From contig JANQSS010000042.1 of NCBI GenBank assembly GCA_028279185.1, forward strand, positions 62,001 through 126,000: a stretch of DNA of 64,000 nucleotides, read 5' to 3'. The notes beneath the pieces were generated by a model. It ran no database searches. It was not told the DNA's origin and saw only the letters and a program-made list of their open reading frames with translations. Positions 9,237 to 17,856 of the stretch are shown piece after piece; within the stretch, counting starts at the first letter, position 1; each line of letters begins with the position of its first letter. The position numbers were made by a program, and so were the translations under genes. This DNA comes from Saprospiraceae bacterium. Its GTDB lineage: Bacteria; Bacteroidota; Bacteroidia; Chitinophagales; Saprospiraceae.

Positions 9237-9677
9237 CTACATTGACTCTTCCTCAGCCAAGTTCTTGATTTGTTCAAGTATTGTCTTTAGCCCTTCTTGC
9301 GTGTGTGACTGTCCTTCCTGGCTTGCAAATCCTTGTTGGTGCCAGGTGAATTCGCACGTATTGTTGTCAAACTTTGTAATACTGAGTGATACTAATGAAT
9401 AATTTTCAGGTTTATCTTCCAGGCCCGAAAACCCACTCCAATAACTATAGCTGAGTGACTCATTTGGTATATGTTCAACCACATTTCCTTTATCTTCATA
9501 CGTATGTCCGTTGTATTCACCGCTAAACGTTATGGGATTTCCCTTTTTCCAATCGGTTTTAACTTCTGTTCCGAATAGATAGGTTTTTATTTTTTCCGGA
9601 TTTGTCAAAACGTCCCATATTCTTTCCGAAGTTGAATTAATGTGAATACTACCTGACGCTATTAGTGATCTATCCAT
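9237..9677 (-). CDS. SRPBCC domain (AHSA1-like) protein
   Basis: 146 residues from the ATG at 9677, chosen because the SRPBCC domain starts there (SGSIHINSTSERIWDVLTNP); the frame is open for another 26 codons that look non-coding. The family binds hydrophobic ligands, or acts with Hsp90 in eukaryotes. It is one of four SRPBCC genes here (also 4383, 35194, 51325). A gap of about 65 bases separates it from the YD-repeat gene downstream. Confidence 0.75.
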   Translation of the reverse strand: MDRSLIASGSIHINSTSERIWDVLTNPEKIKTYLFGTEVKTDWKKGNPITFSGEYNGHTYEDKGNVVEHIPNESLSYSYWSGFSGLEDKPENYSLVSLSITKFDNNTCEFTWHQQGFASQEGQSHTQEGLKTILEQIKNLAEEESM

Positions 9678-9916
9678 TTTAATTTTACGATTTATTTGTT
9701 TATGAGACAAAAACGCCAAAATACAATATTCCCGGAATAGTGACAAGTAGAACAAAGGCCTCCAATTAAATTCTATGTTTTAGGTTAGCAGGCTAATGCA
9801 CTTTTTAAATCAATTTTCAACACACTACTATCTCTTCACATATCACGACAAATCAATATGAAATGCTCAACATTTGATGATCAAAACAAGGCTAATTAAA
9901 AAAAACTAAATTTGGC

Positions 9917-10597
9917 TTATTTGTCACGCAAATATTTCGTTAATTTTTCTCTTCCACTCCCTTCGATTATCTCATAGTGAAAAGGGTAGACGTGCTCAAA
10001 ATCATAATTCAGCAGTTTCTTACAACTTTCAATGCGAGTCGAAGGGTTTTCGTAGTCAGCGTGATTTTCTTTTCTGAAATCCTTGACTTCTCCATGGTTA
10101 TTACCATAAAAAGTATCTCCCGTAAAGAGCGACTTAGAGGTTTTTTCGAAGAGGCAAATAGCGCCTGCGCTATGTCCTGGGGTATGAATAATTTCAATGT
10201 TTTCGCCAAAATCGGGTGTTTTAGTGAAAAAGACATCGGGTGTCATTTTTAGCCAGGGATGATGTGTATCACCTTCATGTGCATATACCTTTAGTCCGGT
10301 TTTTTCTTGCCAACGTGTTCCATCCGGAATACCGCAGGAGCCATGTGATAAAATGGCGTAAAGGGGTTTTTCAAAGGATGTGACAAATTTTTCGACTTCG
10401 TATGAATATGTCGGAAGGTCAAAAAGCAGGACTTTGTCTTCTAACTCGATAAGATATGTATGTACTTTTTCGCCATAGAAGTATTGATCATTTATTTTAT
10501 AAATATTTGAATGTAATTTTTGGTAAATGGACTCGTTTTTCACATTACAAGATCCGAGGAATATTAAAAAACTGATGATGGAGAGTGTCATTTTCAT
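9917..10597 (-). CDS. Metallo-beta-lactamase-fold lipoprotein with degenerate metal site
   Basis: 226 residues with a lipoprotein signal (FLGSC, Cys 17). The body has the hallmarks of the metallo-beta-lactamase fold: VLLFDLPT, then HTPGHSAGAICLFE, then LFTGDTF. The first metal motif, normally HxHxDH, reads instead SHGSCGIPDG and lacks the second and third His, and the last motif reads PFHYEII. Either the metal site is altered or the enzyme is inactive. The protein should sit in the periplasm or outer membrane. It stands alone. Confidence 0.7.
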   Translation of the reverse strand: MKMTLSIISFLIFLGSCNVKNESIYQKLHSNIYKINDQYFYGEKVHTYLIELEDKVLLFDLPTYSYEVEKFVTSFEKPLYAILSHGSCGIPDGTRWQEKTGLKVYAHEGDTHHPWLKMTPDVFFTKTPDFGENIEIIHTPGHSAGAICLFEKTSKSLFTGDTFYGNNHGEVKDFRKENHADYENPSTRIESCKKLLNYDFEHVYPFHYEIIEGSGREKLTKYLRDK

Positions 10598-10690
10598 TGG
10601 TTTTTTTTAAAATTCGGCCCGGGCGCTGCGTATAAAAGGGTAATGGTGTTTAATACGCTGAGCAGTATCTGTTTGTAAGATACAGAATTA

Positions 10691-10725
10691 AAAAAATAGC
10701 GGTTTAGGTTTGCAGACCTAAACCG
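10691..10725 (-). terminator. Intrinsic terminator of the von Willebrand A gene
   Basis: CGGTTTAGGT (10700-10709) pairs with ACCTAAACCG (10716-10725). Read on the minus strand it is followed by CTATTTTTTT. It lies about 100 bases after the stop of the 10825 gene. About 75 bases around it (from about 10649) are nearly identical to the terminator region at 13138-13216. Confidence 0.85.
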
Positions 10726-10824
10726 TATGTTGTGGTTATGCAGTACGCCAGCGGGAATTTAGGCAGTATGATCATGTTAAAAATAATTACGTTGTACTGA
10801 TTAAGCACCTTTCATTTTTTTAAA

Positions 10825-12486
10825 TTACCATTCATACATTTTAGTAAATGATTCTCCTTCTTCTACGGTAATAGAGAACTCTTTTATGGTGTCTTTACCA
10901 TTTTTCCTTCCGCGTAATTTCACTTTGTAGTTTCCCGGATTAAGAACAAATGGCCTTGGATTTGAATTGGAGGACGTATAACTTCTCGCGCCAGCTATTG
11001 AACTGCCAGTAGCTTCGTCCACGATGCTGACGGTGCAATCGACGAGCGTGCCATTTTCAGATACGCCGAGATTAGCTATACCTGTTTTAAAATTATGTTC
11101 GACTTTATTTGTTTCTCCTGCCTTGACTTCAACATTTTTCATCGTAAATTCTGTTGCCAATCCATTCATTTTTAAGGCCTTCACTTGTATATCATACGTT
11201 CCCGGGCTGACTTCTAATTCCGATGATTTTTTATAGGTTCGCGCAGCGGCAATATGTTGGCCCGTGCCGCTGTCATATATTTTTATGGTTGCGTCCCATC
11301 CTTCTCCGTTGTTTAGGGTTGTGATATGTACAACTCCACTTTCAAAGTTGTGCTCCAGCGTAATAGATTCTCCCGCTTTGACTTCTACATTTTCAAATGT
11401 ATGTTCCGTTTGAATACCTTTTATTACTAATGCTTTAAACGTAATGTCGTATGTGCCCGGATTGATTTCCATGGTTTGCGTCTTGCCATACGTTCGTGTT
11501 TGCGAAGTCCTTTTTCCAGTAGCCGTATTATATATGGAAACCGTTGCGTCCCAACCTTCACCATTATTGGTTGCTGTAACCTGTACTTTGCTGCCGTCGA
11601 AGCTTACGGTCTTATGCACAATGTTGCCTTCCTTACTCTGAACGCCATCGATCGTTATGGCGTCAACATCACTTCCTTCCAGAGGTTTTACTTCCAGATT
11701 GTAATTACCTGGTGGTAAAAATGCATATGCCGTGTCTTTATAGGTTCTAACAATTATAGGTTGTCGATTGCCATCGTTGTCATGGGCCCTTACCATAGCA
11801 TCCACGGGCTGTCCGTTTTTAAAGGCGTAAATTGAAAAATTAACGTCGGGTTCATCAATTGTTGCGGTTGTCGCTTCTGTAAGTCCTTCACTTAACCCTC
11901 CGGCATCTGCAGCATCATAATATTGACCATCACCGGCCTGCGCGGCACATTTTAGTTGCTCCGTTTCATCGTCTTTCAAACCAAAACCCACAATATGTAA
12001 TTTAAATTCAATTCCGTCTGCCTTAGCTTGGGTCACGACATCGCATATATTGCCATCGCACGATTCGATACCATCTGTTATTAAAATAATGGTGGCTTTC
12101 GTTTTACTTTCTCGTAGCGAATTTATTGCTAGGGTTGCTGAACGAGCCAAGGGCGTTCGGCCTAGCGGATTAATTTCGTTTACGACTTTAGTAATCTTAT
12201 CTTTCGAATTATTTTTTAAATCAGCTAAAAATTCAATATCGTCACAATCACCTTTTACTCGGTGACCGTATGCAATTAGACCGATATATTGGTTTTCGGG
12301 CAAGTTATTAACCGCTGTTGATAAAACATCGGCAGCGATTTCTTTTTTGGTTTTTCCCTGCAATTGGCCCCACATAGAGCCACTGCCATCTAAAATAAAT
12401 AGTATGGGCGAGGGTGATTCTTTTTCCTGCGCATTGATCTGAAATGCAAAAAGAATGATTAGTAATAAAATGGTTGTTTTGTACAT
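10825..12486 (-). CDS. Secreted von Willebrand factor A protein with internal repeats
   Basis: 553 residues with a signal peptide (first 19 residues, ending FQINAQ). Residues 27-210 form a von Willebrand A domain with an intact metal-ion site, DGSGS, and later LITDGIESC. The rest holds at least two near repeats of about 80 residues, each with NNGEGWDAT, IYDSGTG or equivalent, then PGTYDI and NVEVKAGE, most likely stacked beta-sandwich domains. Such proteins bind extracellular ligands or act as adhesins. It is a single-gene unit with its own terminator. Confidence 0.85.
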   Translation of the reverse strand: MYKTTILLLIILFAFQINAQEKESPSPILFILDGSGSMWGQLQGKTKKEIAADVLSTAVNNLPENQYIGLIAYGHRVKGDCDDIEFLADLKNNSKDKITKVVNEINPLGRTPLARSATLAINSLRESKTKATIILITDGIESCDGNICDVVTQAKADGIEFKLHIVGFGLKDDETEQLKCAAQAGDGQYYDAADAGGLSEGLTEATTATIDEPDVNFSIYAFKNGQPVDAMVRAHDNDGNRQPIIVRTYKDTAYAFLPPGNYNLEVKPLEGSDVDAITIDGVQSKEGNIVHKTVSFDGSKVQVTATNNGEGWDATVSIYNTATGKRTSQTRTYGKTQTMEINPGTYDITFKALVIKGIQTEHTFENVEVKAGESITLEHNFESGVVHITTLNNGEGWDATIKIYDSGTGQHIAAARTYKKSSELEVSPGTYDIQVKALKMNGLATEFTMKNVEVKAGETNKVEHNFKTGIANLGVSENGTLVDCTVSIVDEATGSSIAGARSYTSSNSNPRPFVLNPGNYKVKLRGRKNGKDTIKEFSITVEEGESFTKMYEW

Positions 12487-12654
12487 GAGTATTGGTTTTT
12501 TTGGGTTGGTTTTTTTATAAAACAGATTTGGTCTCGTTTATGTATTCATAAATCTATTTGCCGAGGTGTCCCAATTAAAAGGGCGGTTGGAATGTGCCCA
12601 AGAACGGCTCTGTAATATACAGAAATTCTAATTGCTATTCAGGATAAATGTATG

Positions 12655-12778
12655 CATAGCCGATCAGAAAGTTATTAACCTTGAGGCTAAATAAAAAACA
12701 TACCTCTGGATGCGAGTAGGCCCAAGATAATAAAAAGGAATAATGTATACCTAAGTACTTCCTAGTTTAAGTCTTTGT
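12655..12778 (-). pseudogene. Remnant of an AraC-type gene 5' end
   Basis: This stretch aligns by eye with the N-terminal coding part of the AraC gene at 18422-19486 (matching region about 19385-19500). Shared blocks are TAGGCCCA, AAAAAGGAATAATGTATACC and AGTTTAAGT. The reading frame is broken by substitutions and small indels. It shows an earlier duplication that decayed. Confidence 0.65.
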
Positions 12779-12810
12779 TTCATTTATACAGAATAGTACA
12801 CAGCCTATCC

Positions 12811-13075
12811 TGTCTGAACTTGATAGATATGATAGTAAGATACTCATGATATGTTCTTTAGTTTTTTATTGAATACTCTGTGGTACTGCAGTCTTACTGC
12901 TCCAAAGTTTATCAGCAAGCCGTCAGCAATATTATAAGCTTCACAATAATTGATAGCTTGAGCCTTATGTACACCTTCTAGTTTTTCTAATGCCTTTATT
13001 TCGACCATCATTTTATCTTATACCATCATGTTTAGACAATTTTTCCTGACGTTGTTATTTGGAGAAGTGATTTTA
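12811..13075 (-). pseudogene. Internally deleted copy of the GxxExxY gene
   Basis: Nearly identical to both flanks of the intact GxxExxY gene at 23076-23477, but about 230 bases from its middle are missing. The copy runs from TGTCTGAAC through the C-terminal coding part to TTTCGACCAT, then jumps to CATTTTATCTTATACCATC, which lies at the start of the intact gene. The CAT shared at the junction suggests a short-homology deletion. The original stop is also altered. Confidence 0.8.
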
Positions 13076-13175
13076 CCAATTATTCGCAGCTCATGTTAGA
13101 TAAAATTTTGCCCGTCGGATTACGTGATGTATATATTTAATACGATGAGCAGTATCCGTTTGTAGGATACAGAAT

Positions 13176-13216
13176 TAAAAAAATAGCGGTTTAGGTTTGC
13201 AGGCCTAAACCGCTAT
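13176..13216 (-). terminator. Intrinsic terminator of the dehydrogenase/DUF1330 operon
   Basis: ATAGCGGTTTAGG (13183-13195) pairs perfectly with CCTAAACCGCTAT (13204-13216). On the minus strand it is followed by a run of seven T. It lies 35 bases after the DUF1330 stop. Confidence 0.9.
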
Positions 13217-13250
13217 TGTGTGCTAGTGGTAATTTATCCCTTAATTGGTA

Positions 13251-13553
13251 TTAGGCAAATTCGTCCACGGCCTTGATGAGATAATGATGACTTGTAGACC
13301 CTTCTGTTCTTGCTTGTAAATGGGGCTTGTATTCCGGGTCGTTCATAAATGCTATGGCGGCCGCTTTCGAAGGCCACTCTAAAACAATGCGAAGGCCGGC
13401 ATCGTTTTTATCTCCTTCAACTTGCTCGTGACTGGTCGTACGGGCTAAATATTTTCCGCCATGTTTAACGACTAATCTATTTGCGATGGGCAGGTAGTCA
13501 GGAATCCAACTGTCGGTTGTAGGGGTGACGTCTAATACAGAATAATATTTCAT
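13251..13553 (-). CDS. DUF1330 family protein
   Basis: 100 residues with the ferredoxin-like alpha/beta barrel pattern of DUF1330 (YLPIANRLVVKHGGKYLART near residue 20, then RIVLEWPSKAAAIAFMND). Members are small cytosolic dimers of unknown function. It follows the dehydrogenase gene by 21 bases and is followed by a terminator, so the two form one operon probably controlled by the divergent HxlR regulator. Confidence 0.85.
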   Translation of the reverse strand: MKYYSVLDVTPTTDSWIPDYLPIANRLVVKHGGKYLARTTSHEQVEGDKNDAGLRIVLEWPSKAAAIAFMNDPEYKPHLQARTEGSTSHHYLIKAVDEFA

Positions 13554-13574
13554 GGTAATTTAATTTTTATTGAT

Positions 13575-14516
13575 TTAAAGGGTTATAACTACTTTGCCGA
13601 CAGTTCTTCCGCTTTCCAATTGTTCATGTGCTCTTGCTATTTCATCAAATCCAAATGTCTTGGATATGTACGGCTTAATAGCTCGTCGTTCCAGTAATTC
13701 GGCAATGGTTTTCATATCATCGCCATTTGATTGTACCATTTGAAAGGAGAGTTCAACATTTTTTTCTTTGGCAAAGATTTGTACTTCATCCGTGAATTCA
13801 GGTGTTGGAATAGAAACGATTTTCCCTCCGGATTTTGCAACCTTAACTGAATTGTGCAGAATGTCCCCATTGAACATGTCAAACACAAAATCAATATTGT
13901 CTAACACATCTTCAAAAGCTTGAGATCTGTAGTCAATGTGTTCATCTGCTCCCAGGGCAAGGACGAAATCCTTGTTCTTGGCCGAACTGGTCGTAATTAC
14001 GTAGGCGTGCATTTCTTTAGCAATTTGAATGGCAAAATGACCTACACCACCCGAACCGGCATGTATTAAAACACGATGACCCTCGTTTACTTTGTCCTGT
14101 AGTACTTGCAAGGCTGTGAGAGCAGCCAACGTACTAGCTGCGGCTTCGGCGAATGAAATATGTTCCGGAATTTTTGCTAAGTGACTTTCGGGCGCAGCGA
14201 CGAACTCGGCATATGCATTTCCGGCTCCCGGAAAATTGACCATTCCGAAAACGCGGTCGCCCGGTTTAAAAGCAGAAACACCAGACCCTGTAGCAACAAC
14301 AACTCCAGCAATATCCCAACCTAAAATTGCCGGTCGTTGTGTTCCATAAATCATGGTTAGAACATCTTCATTTCCCCTGACCTTATAATCTACGGGATTG
14401 ACGCTGAGTGCTTTCACTTCGACGAGAACATCCTTAGCGCTTACCGTTGGTTTTTCAATTTCGGCGGTAGTAAAATTTTCTACACCACCTGTTTTTTCTA
14501 AAAGAATGGCTTTCAT
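13575..14516 (-). CDS. NADP-dependent medium-chain dehydrogenase (quinone oxidoreductase type)
   Basis: 313 residues. The N-terminal GroES-like domain contains LSVNPVDYKVRG; the Rossmann domain has HAGSGGVGHFAIQIAKE near residue 152. No structural zinc Cys cluster is visible, which fits the quinone oxidoreductase branch of the medium-chain family, reducing small carbonyls or quinones with NADPH. It is divergent from an HxlR regulator gene 82 bases away, an arrangement that elsewhere often responds to electrophiles or quinones. Confidence 0.85.
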   Translation of the reverse strand: MKAILLEKTGGVENFTTAEIEKPTVSAKDVLVEVKALSVNPVDYKVRGNEDVLTMIYGTQRPAILGWDIAGVVVATGSGVSAFKPGDRVFGMVNFPGAGNAYAEFVAAPESHLAKIPEHISFAEAAASTLAALTALQVLQDKVNEGHRVLIHAGSGGVGHFAIQIAKEMHAYVITTSSAKNKDFVLALGADEHIDYRSQAFEDVLDNIDFVFDMFNGDILHNSVKVAKSGGKIVSIPTPEFTDEVQIFAKEKNVELSFQMVQSNGDDMKTIAELLERRAIKPYISKTFGFDEIARAHEQLESGRTVGKVVITL

Positions 14517-14523
14517 AATTTAA

Positions 14524-14573
14524 ACTATATTTTTTATAGTTGCAAAACTAAGTATAGTCATCTACCTTTGCAA
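14524..14573. promoter_or_regulatory. Face-to-face promoters and HxlR operator candidate
   Basis: Plus strand: TTG at 14540-14542 and TACCTTTG at 14563-14570, spacer 20, giving a Bacteroidota-type -33/-7 promoter for the HxlR gene. Minus strand: TTG (CAA at 14571-14573) and TAGTTTTG (14543-14550), also spacer 20, for the dehydrogenase. The two promoters occupy the same DNA. A perfect inverted repeat, ACTATA N5 TATAGT (14524-14540), sits at the expected start of the dehydrogenase transcript and is a good candidate operator. Confidence 0.7.
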
Positions 14574-14598
14574 TAACGGTCAAAAAGGATAGTATAAA

Positions 14599-14958
14599 AT
14601 GAAAAAAGGAATGGTTGCCGAAAAGCATGTCTTCAATGGACAGTCATACCCCTGTTGTGCAAGTCTTACGATGGGTGTCATCGGCGGGAAATGGAAAACC
14701 GTGATACTCTTTCATTTAATGGATGGGAAACTCCGGTATAATGAATTGAGGAAGGCCATGCCAACCGTTACCGAACGAACGCTGAGCTTACAGTTGAAAA
14801 AATTGGAAAGCGACGGAATAGTAGCACGAAAGGTGTATCATAAAAAGCCGCCCTTAAAAGTCGAATACGCCCTGACAGATCTTGGAAAAACCTTAATTCC
14901 AATTGTTCAGTCCATTGCTGACTGGGGAGATTATGTCGTTACTAAATATTCCGGCTGA
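14599..14958 (+). CDS. HxlR family winged-helix regulator
   Basis: 119 residues, the usual length for HxlR proteins. It contains GGKWKTVILFHLMDGKLRYNE, cut here as the typical helix-turn-helix entry, then TERTLSLQLKKLESDGIV and the YALTDLGKTL wing. Two adjacent cysteines near residue 19 (YPCCASL) are at the place where HxlR/YodB-type sensors carry their redox-reactive Cys, suggesting response to electrophiles or oxidants. It is divergent from and probably represses the dehydrogenase operon. Confidence 0.88.
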   Translation: MKKGMVAEKHVFNGQSYPCCASLTMGVIGGKWKTVILFHLMDGKLRYNELRKAMPTVTERTLSLQLKKLESDGIVARKVYHKKPPLKVEYALTDLGKTLIPIVQSIADWGDYVVTKYSG

Positions 14959-15103
14959 AATTAGTTTGTTACCTGTTGGCAGTTTAAAACTTGAGGCTTA
15001 CGTTGTTGCATGCAGGATTCTTTCTTTGATATTTCTCTGAAGAGTTTTTTTGCTTTTTCATCCTTTATAAGGGAGTCGAGTTTTCTGATTGTTTTTCAAT
15101 ATT

Positions 15104-15913
15104 TTAGGCAAAGAACATTTCATTGATTCCTTTTCTAAATTCTTCATCCCCCACTGACTTTCTTTGCTCATACCATGCTTTGGCATCTACACCGGCTGGG
15201 TACCTTAATTTTTGCTTTCCATCTGTGGCTGCTTCAAAGACAACTTCTGCAATCTGTTCGGCAGTAGAATAATCTTTTTGGCGTTCGGGGTCCATAAAGA
15301 CAGACAATACCTTTTGCATTTGTCCATCGTAAGCCGGATGTGAAGTCAGGTCAAGGGAACGTCCTGCAAAGTCAGTTGCGATACCTCCCGGGGACACAGT
15401 TTTTACATTTATACCATGAGGGTTTAATTCAAATGCCAAACTTTCGCTCCATCCTTCTAATCCCCATTTGGTGGCATGATATACCGAGTTGAAGGGCAAG
15501 GTTATCAATCCTCCAATTGACGTTGTAGTTATGAAGAGACCACTTTTTCTTTCCCTAAAATGAGGGATAAAGGCTTTTGTTACCCTCATTACCCCTAAAA
15601 GGTTCGTATTGAGTTGTCGGATAATCTGTTCATCTGAAGCACCCTCAAAAGGGCCTGCCAAACCATATCCCGCATTGTTGAAAACAACATCAATGTCTCC
15701 CATTGAGATTGCTTTTTCAACTGTTGCTTTTATTTGAGCAGTATCTGTCACATCTAATGGAAGCAATTTTATATTAACCAAATTGTTCAACTCAGTCTCT
15801 TTTTCAGGCTTTCGCATCGTCGCTAATACCTTCCACCCTTTGTTTGCAAAAAGTTTTGCGGCAGCTTTTCCCAAACCGGAAGATGCTCCTGTAATTAAGA
15901 TTCTTTTTGTCAT
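15104..15913 (-). CDS. Short-chain dehydrogenase/reductase
   Basis: 269 residues with the classical SDR features: TGASSGLGKAAA near the N-terminus for dinucleotide binding, NNAGYGLAGPF near residue 85, catalytic Ser in TTTSIGG and the YxxxK motif in YHATKW near residue 145. The long C-terminal segment and PGGIATDF fit a classical SDR acting on an unknown carbonyl substrate. It is a single gene; the HxlR gene converges with it. Confidence 0.9.
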   Translation of the reverse strand: MTKRILITGASSGLGKAAAKLFANKGWKVLATMRKPEKETELNNLVNIKLLPLDVTDTAQIKATVEKAISMGDIDVVFNNAGYGLAGPFEGASDEQIIRQLNTNLLGVMRVTKAFIPHFRERKSGLFITTTSIGGLITLPFNSVYHATKWGLEGWSESLAFELNPHGINVKTVSPGGIATDFAGRSLDLTSHPAYDGQMQKVLSVFMDPERQKDYSTAEQIAEVVFEAATDGKQKLRYPAGVDAKAWYEQRKSVGDEEFRKGINEMFFA

Positions 15914-16010
15914 GCTTTAATTTTATATTTTAAGTAGTGATTGATGTGATTTAATTGCCTAGAACGTTGGATACATGCGCAACGGAGGCTGTGTTGCTTT
16001 ATGTACCGAG

Positions 16011-17210
16011 TTAGTGGCTATTTTTAGTTTCTATTTGACGTCTAATAATCATTGATATGAAATTAACTGCCTTATTTTTATTTCCCCAAAACATCCGATG
16101 CGCCCTCAATCCATAGAACATCAAATAATCTACTATATTAATATTTTTTGGATTAATGACATTGAATTGTAAGTTCACAATGTCACCTTTACCCAAATAT
16201 TCATTTGTTTTTTCACTGTCCAATTCCGATGATAAGACATCGATATCGCTATGAATATTATACCACTCCTGTTTTAATTGGCCACCATTTGAGCTTCTGT
16301 CTTTAAAATATTTTGGATAATACGCATTTATAAAATTAAATGGACAGCCTATTGTAACAATTGTGCTGATTGAAGAATATACTCTGAATACCGATTCATG
16401 TCCATATGGTTTGATCAAATCAATTAACAGAATACTACCAAAGCTATAGCCATGAACTTCAACTGACTTGAAATCTTCATTTTCACAAGTGAACTCTATC
16501 AGCGACTCTAATTTTCCTATTAAGTTCAATTTATTTTCTCCAAATTCTAAATAATAATCAAGACACAAAAATTCTGTTGCCATTACCGACATTATTTCTT
16601 TGAATTTAGGACTAAAGAGTACTATCAACGAGAATATCGCTAAAATAAATTCTGATAATTTTTTAATTCCTTGATTTACTGACTCAATCGGAGGAACTTT
16701 GAGAGATGTGATTTCAACTACCTTGTTTATAAATTCAATTATAAAAGGGATAAGTGCAGGCAATATAGAAATTCCAAAAGCTCCTATCATGAGAAATATG
16801 AAAACAAAATATAATGACTGAAATCTTTTTAACGCATTAAATGTCTTGGTCGATTTAAACATCTCTATTATGAATCTAGGTGCTTTCTTAAGCAAAGCAA
16901 ACGCAAGCAATGATGATCGAATAAAAATATTACGACCTTCAAATCGTTCTACTAAATCCTTACCATACTCATATTCAAAGAATTTAACTATCGGAATATA
17001 TATTTCGTTTGTAATTTCGACAATTGTTGAGGTATTTGATGTAAATTCGTTTGAATCTCCATACGAGACTTTCGCACTTTCAATTTTGAACTTTCGCTTT
17101 GGGTCGGTTACTGTTTTGTCCAAAGCTGACATGTACCTTTTAGCATAAGCCTCGCATGATATATCAAAGTAGTCATACCCCAATCCTGGTACATATACAA
17201 TAATTTTCAT
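16011..17210 (-). CDS. Membrane-associated alpha/beta hydrolase-like protein
   Basis: About 399 residues from the ATG at 17210 (a second ATG lies three codons upstream). The N-terminus reads IIVYVPGLGYDY, like the first strand of a lipase-type hydrolase. Residues about 140-170 and 188-205 are hydrophobic and probably span the membrane. Near residue 255 VEVHGYSFGSILLIDL gives a GxSxG nucleophile elbow. An Asp and a His that could complete a triad follow (for example HSDID), but I cannot assign them firmly. The membrane insertion between the first strand and the nucleophile is unusual. Confidence 0.55.
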   Translation of the reverse strand: MKIIVYVPGLGYDYFDISCEAYAKRYMSALDKTVTDPKRKFKIESAKVSYGDSNEFTSNTSTIVEITNEIYIPIVKFFEYEYGKDLVERFEGRNIFIRSSLLAFALLKKAPRFIIEMFKSTKTFNALKRFQSLYFVFIFLMIGAFGISILPALIPFIIEFINKVVEITSLKVPPIESVNQGIKKLSEFILAIFSLIVLFSPKFKEIMSVMATEFLCLDYYLEFGENKLNLIGKLESLIEFTCENEDFKSVEVHGYSFGSILLIDLIKPYGHESVFRVYSSISTIVTIGCPFNFINAYYPKYFKDRSSNGGQLKQEWYNIHSDIDVLSSELDSEKTNEYLGKGDIVNLQFNVINPKNINIVDYLMFYGLRAHRMFWGNKNKAVNFISMIIRRQIETKNSH

Positions 17211-17856
17211 TATAAACACATGTTTTAAAATTTATAACTATAGTATCTATGCTCTAACGCTTTATTTGCAACCAATATAACTTAAACTACTTTAAAAATT
17301 ATTATCCAAACCTTAGAGGCATAGAAAGAAGCCTATGATTACCCTGAAATGTTTTTGTTTCGAGTCAAGCTTAAAATTATAAGATATATTTGATTTCTAA
17401 TTATTGCTCAAAAATTCCAAGAAATTTCGTCTTTGGTTTCTTTTCATGTTTAATAGTGGCTTGAAAAAATTACCACTAACTTCCCTATAACCCCAACAAT
17501 CTCATATCCTAATTACTGTTTTGTCTGCAACAGTTACGTATACCTTGTCAAATTCACCCAAAAAGCTCAATTGCTCTCTTTTTTGATCGAACATTGATGC
17601 CCCATAACCAATGTACGGAAAGGGGAGGTCGGAGAACCCATTCCTAAATAATCGAAAGTTGGAAAACGCAGTGAGTCGTAAGTTGGTGTAGCGCATTAAT
17701 CGTGGGGTCGTATAGTTGCTGAGACAAGATAATGAATTTTGATTGCAAGCGCAAGCGAAAATGCTACTCTAATGGCTTGGCTAAACCTAAAATTTGAATA
17801 CCGGCACATAGCGTACCGCTGTATGGCTGTAGAAGAGGAAAATGATTGGGAATGCG
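17211..17856. other. Intergenic region holding a dispersed repeat copy
   Basis: Contains the repeat copy at 17478-17745, listed separately. The remaining bases on both sides are AT-rich and show nothing I recognise. Confidence 0.6.
17478..17745 (-). repeat. Dispersed ~265-bp repeat, copy 1
   Basis: Homologous along its length with 30641-30902 and 61071-61336, and in part with 36600-36702 and 23685-23759. On the minus strand it begins near ATTCATTATCTTGTCTCAGC, holds a small open frame of about 64 codons (17502-17696) and ends with GGGGTTATAGGGAAGTTA, after which the copies differ. The encoded peptides share RLTAF near the start and LGEF/LGEY with VTV near the end. Confidence 0.8.

Larger units (their letters stand above)
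12487..13250. other. Gene-free region built of remnants
   Basis: 764 bases without an intact gene. It holds the AraC remnant, the deleted GxxExxY copy and the terminator of the DUF1330 gene (13176-13216). The first 150 bases show nothing I recognise. Confidence 0.6.

Noticed and set aside
17502-17696. Small frames inside the dispersed repeats (also 30648-30860 and 61078-61293)
   Set aside because: They are conserved between copies, but so is the whole repeat; without evidence of coding selection I list them only as part of the repeat.
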